Of a DNA stretch of 7,508 nucleotides, positions 5,996 through 7,508 are shown one piece after another. Location: the NCBI GenBank assembly GCA_016209995.1, contig JACQVC010000552.1, forward strand, positions 1-7,508, read 5' to 3'. A program made the translations under genes and the position numbers. The first letter of the stretch is position 1. Every line of letters begins with the position of its first letter. The notes under the pieces are model-generated. The model searched no databases. It saw only the letters and a list, made by a program, of their open reading frames with translations, and was not told the DNA's origin. This stretch comes from Gemmatimonadota bacterium. GTDB lineage: Bacteria; Gemmatimonadota; Gemmatimonadetes; Longimicrobiales; Gaopeijiaceae.

Positions 5996-7207
5996 CTAAA
6001 CCATTTCCACCGACATCGCCACCGCGCCACCGCCACCCAGGCACATCGTAGCCAGACCGGTCGCCGCGCCTCTGTCCTTCAGCGCGTGCAGCAGTGTGAC
6101 CAATACGCGGGCCCCCGACGCGCCGATGGGGTGACCGAGCGCGACCGCGCCGCCGTTCACATTCACGCGTTCCCAATCCCAGCCCAGCTCACGGCCGTCG
6201 GCGAGCACCTGAACCGCGAACGCTTCGTTCACCTCGATGAGCCCATAATCCTGGATCGTTCTTCCTTCGAGCGCCAACAGCTTGCGCACCGCAGGAACCG
6301 GCGCGAAGAAGAGGTCGCGAGGCGCCAGCGCGCTGGACGCGTACGCGTTGATGCGCGCCAGCGCGTTCAGGCCATGGGCCTGCGCGTACTCGAGTGACGT
6401 GACGATCACAGCCGCGGCCCCGTCGTTCAACCCGGGCGCGTTTCCCGCCGTCACGACCAGATCCTTGATTCCCTCCGGCGCATCGTCAGGAAAAGCCGGC
6501 CGCAGCTGCGCGAGCGTCTCCAGCGAGGTGTCGCGTCGTGGGCTTTCATCGGTCTCCACGACGACGCTCCCCTTGCGGCCCGCGATTTCGACCGGCGCGA
6601 TCTCGGCCTTGAACCGGCACGCATCCATGGCCGCGACCGCCTTCTGGTGCGAGCGCAGCGCAAACTCGTCCGCCGCCTGCCGCGTGATTCCCGCCTTGGC
6701 GGCCGTATACTCGGCGTGACCGCCCATGTGGCACTGGTCGAACGCGCACCAGAGTCCATCATAGATCAGACCGTCCTGCAGCGGTTGGTCGCCGAACTTC
6801 ACGCCCTCGCGCAGGCCGCGCACGTAGTAGGGGACGTTGGACATCGATTCGAAGCCGCCCGCTACGACCACGCGCGCGTCCCCCGCGCGGATCGCCTGCG
6901 CGGCCAGCATGACCGCCTTGAGCCCGGAGCCGCACACCTTGTTCACCGTCACCGCCGGCACTGTCTCCGGCACGCCGCCGGCCACCGCGGCCTGCCGCGC
7001 GGGTGCCTGACCGATGCCGGCCGACAGCACGTTCCCCAGAATCACTTCATCGATGTGGGCGACGTCGATTCCTGCCCGCGCAACCGCGGCCGACACAGCC
7101 ACGGCCCCCAGCTCCGGCGCCGTCTTGGGACTGAGGCCGCCCAGATAGCGCCCGATCGGCGTGCGCGCGCCGCTCACCACCACGGGAATGCGTGAACCGT
7201 CTTTCAT
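5996..7207 (-). CDS. Acetyl-CoA C-acetyltransferase (thiolase)
   Basis: This 403-residue enzyme condenses two acetyl-CoA to acetoacetyl-CoA, or cleaves 3-ketoacyl-CoA in the other direction. All active-site elements are present: nucleophile Cys92 in NKVCGSG, NEAF (Asn327), His359 in GHPIGASG and Cys389 in CLGGGGA. Length fits the family (about 390-400). It starts at ATG 7207 with GAGG eight bases upstream. It is the first gene of the closely spaced run leading to bioY, the CPBP gene, hbd and the acyl-CoA dehydrogenase. With the two dehydrogenases it covers three of four steps of short-chain beta-oxidation or butyryl-CoA synthesis. A biosynthetic (AtoB/PhaA/ThlA-like) versus degradative (FadA-like) role cannot be settled from sequence alone; no FadB fusion partner is nearby, which leans towards the short-chain type. 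Confidence 0.95.
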   Translation of the reverse strand: MKDGSRIPVVVSGARTPIGRYLGGLSPKTAPELGAVAVSAAVARAGIDVAHIDEVILGNVLSAGIGQAPARQAAVAGGVPETVPAVTVNKVCGSGLKAVMLAAQAIRAGDARVVVAGGFESMSNVPYYVRGLREGVKFGDQPLQDGLIYDGLWCAFDQCHMGGHAEYTAAKAGITRQAADEFALRSHQKAVAAMDACRFKAEIAPVEIAGRKGSVVVETDESPRRDTSLETLAQLRPAFPDDAPEGIKDLVVTAGNAPGLNDGAAAVIVTSLEYAQAHGLNALARINAYASSALAPRDLFFAPVPAVRKLLALEGRTIQDYGLIEVNEAFAVQVLADGRELGWDWERVNVNGGAVALGHPIGASGARVLVTLLHALKDRGAATGLATMCLGGGGAVAMSVEMV

Positions 7208-7354
7208 CGTATGTACCTCGACTCAGACTTCACTCAGCGTCAAGAGTAACTCTGGCTGCGCCCCTGCGGGAAAACGACCGCACGGGAACTCCACACCTTA
7301 ATACTAGCGAATGTTTCCAGGCCCGCGTACCCGCCGCCCACCACCACCACACTG
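7208..7354 (-). promoter_or_regulatory. Leader upstream of the thiolase operon
   Basis: No convincing gene was found here. The stretch must contain the start signals of the operon unless transcription enters from the gene at the right edge. On the minus strand the only AT-rich block is TAGTATTAA near 7300-7308, a possible -10 element, but no matching -35 hexamer is seen 16-18 bases before it. TTGACG near 7229-7234 has no good -10 at the right spacing. A CCA-rich run (7337-7352) adds low-complexity sequence. Promoter position is therefore unresolved. Confidence 0.25.
7262..7286 (-). other. Hairpin in the thiolase leader
   Basis: CCCTGCGG and CCGCA-C-GGG flank an eight-base loop and can form an eight-pair stem with one bulged C. 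It lies 55-79 bases before the thiolase start codon. No U-run follows on either strand, so it is not a standard terminator; an operator or an mRNA leader structure is possible. Confidence 0.3.
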
Positions 7355-7449
7355 GAGGCTTAGAGGCTCAGAGGTTCAGAGAACGCCTGCCGCTACAAAC
7401 GCCCACGCACCGAGGGAGGAACGGTCTGATCCTCTGACCTCTCATCCTC
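7355..7449. repeat. Two oppositely oriented arrays of an 8-base GAGG-type repeat
   Basis: The plus strand carries GAGGCTTA, GAGGCTCA, GAGGTTCA in tandem (7355-7378). The minus strand carries GAGGATGA, GAGGTCA, GAGGATCA in tandem (7449-7427). The two arrays are near inverted copies, matching at about 20 of 24 positions with one base missing, and could pair into a long imperfect stem around a spacer of about 48 bases. The element sits between the end of the right-hand gene and the thiolase leader, where it could act as a transcript-end or mRNA-stability structure, or simply be a dispersed intergenic repeat. Confidence 0.6.
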
Positions 7450-7460
7450 TCATGCGCTAC

Positions 7461-7508
7461 TCACTCATCGCTGTCCTCCCGCAACTCGAACTTGTCCGAC
7501 TGCGGATC
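7461..7508 (-). CDS. Possible C-terminal end of an unidentified gene
   Basis: From the right edge one minus-strand frame reads DPQSDKFELREDSDE and stops at TGA (7463-7461). The charged, acidic tail and its position before the repeat array resemble the end of a real protein. Only 15 residues are visible and the other two frames also stop close by, so the call rests on composition. Product unknown. Confidence 0.35.
   Translation of the reverse strand, partial: DPQSDKFELREDSDE

Noticed and set aside
5983..6036. A longer BioY start adding 18 basic and tryptophan-rich residues
   Set aside because: The extension overlaps the thiolase end; the ATG at 5982 has a strong GGGAG site at the right distance and gives the usual BioY length.
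7337..7352. CCACCACCACCAC run as a microsatellite or His-tag-like coding remnant
   Set aside because: It is short, lies in no supported reading frame and is ordinary low-complexity GC-rich sequence.

Overview
The window is GC-rich bacterial DNA with every convincing gene on the minus strand. Reading in transcription order (right to left) it holds: the last codons of an unidentified gene, a non-coding stretch with a repeat array, a thiolase, a BioY biotin transporter component, a CPBP-family intramembrane protease, a small unknown membrane protein, a 3-hydroxyacyl-CoA dehydrogenase, an acyl-CoA dehydrogenase, a membrane-anchored double helix-hairpin-helix (ComEA-like) protein, and the N-terminal 365 residues of a PilB-type pilus assembly ATPase that runs off the left edge. 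No phage, transposon, CRISPR, tRNA or rRNA signal was seen.

The host is most likely a free-living high-GC bacterium that makes type IV pili. The mix of a PilB with an MshEN-type N-terminus, butyrate-type acyl-CoA enzymes and BioY would fit Gemmatimonadota or a comparable soil or sediment lineage. That placement is an impression from gene content, not a demonstrated assignment. Four of the seven complete genes appear to start with GTG.

Layout: from the thiolase (7207) to the end of comEA (1221) the seven genes are spaced by 13, 59, 3, 24, 5 and 66 bases, with no U-tailed terminator visible between them, so they could form one transcription unit. pilB follows after a 125-base leader that has its own promoter-like elements and four small dyads. 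Thiolase, hydroxyacyl-CoA dehydrogenase and acyl-CoA dehydrogenase are three of the four steps of short-chain acyl-CoA oxidation (or its reverse); the enoyl-CoA hydratase is not in the window. BioY may supply biotin for acyl-CoA carboxylases encoded elsewhere. ComEA and PilB are both parts of pilus-based DNA uptake, so the left end looks like the edge of a competence/pilus locus joined to a metabolic operon.

The strongest oddity is in PilB. The Walker A loop, normally GPTGSGKT, reads GRTRSRKT here: two glycines and the proline are replaced by arginine within 15 bases, while the surrounding protein is well conserved and in frame. Also notable are a 57%-identical tandem HhH duplication in the ComEA-like protein and a pair of oppositely oriented 8-base repeat arrays at 7355-7449 that could fold into a long hairpin.
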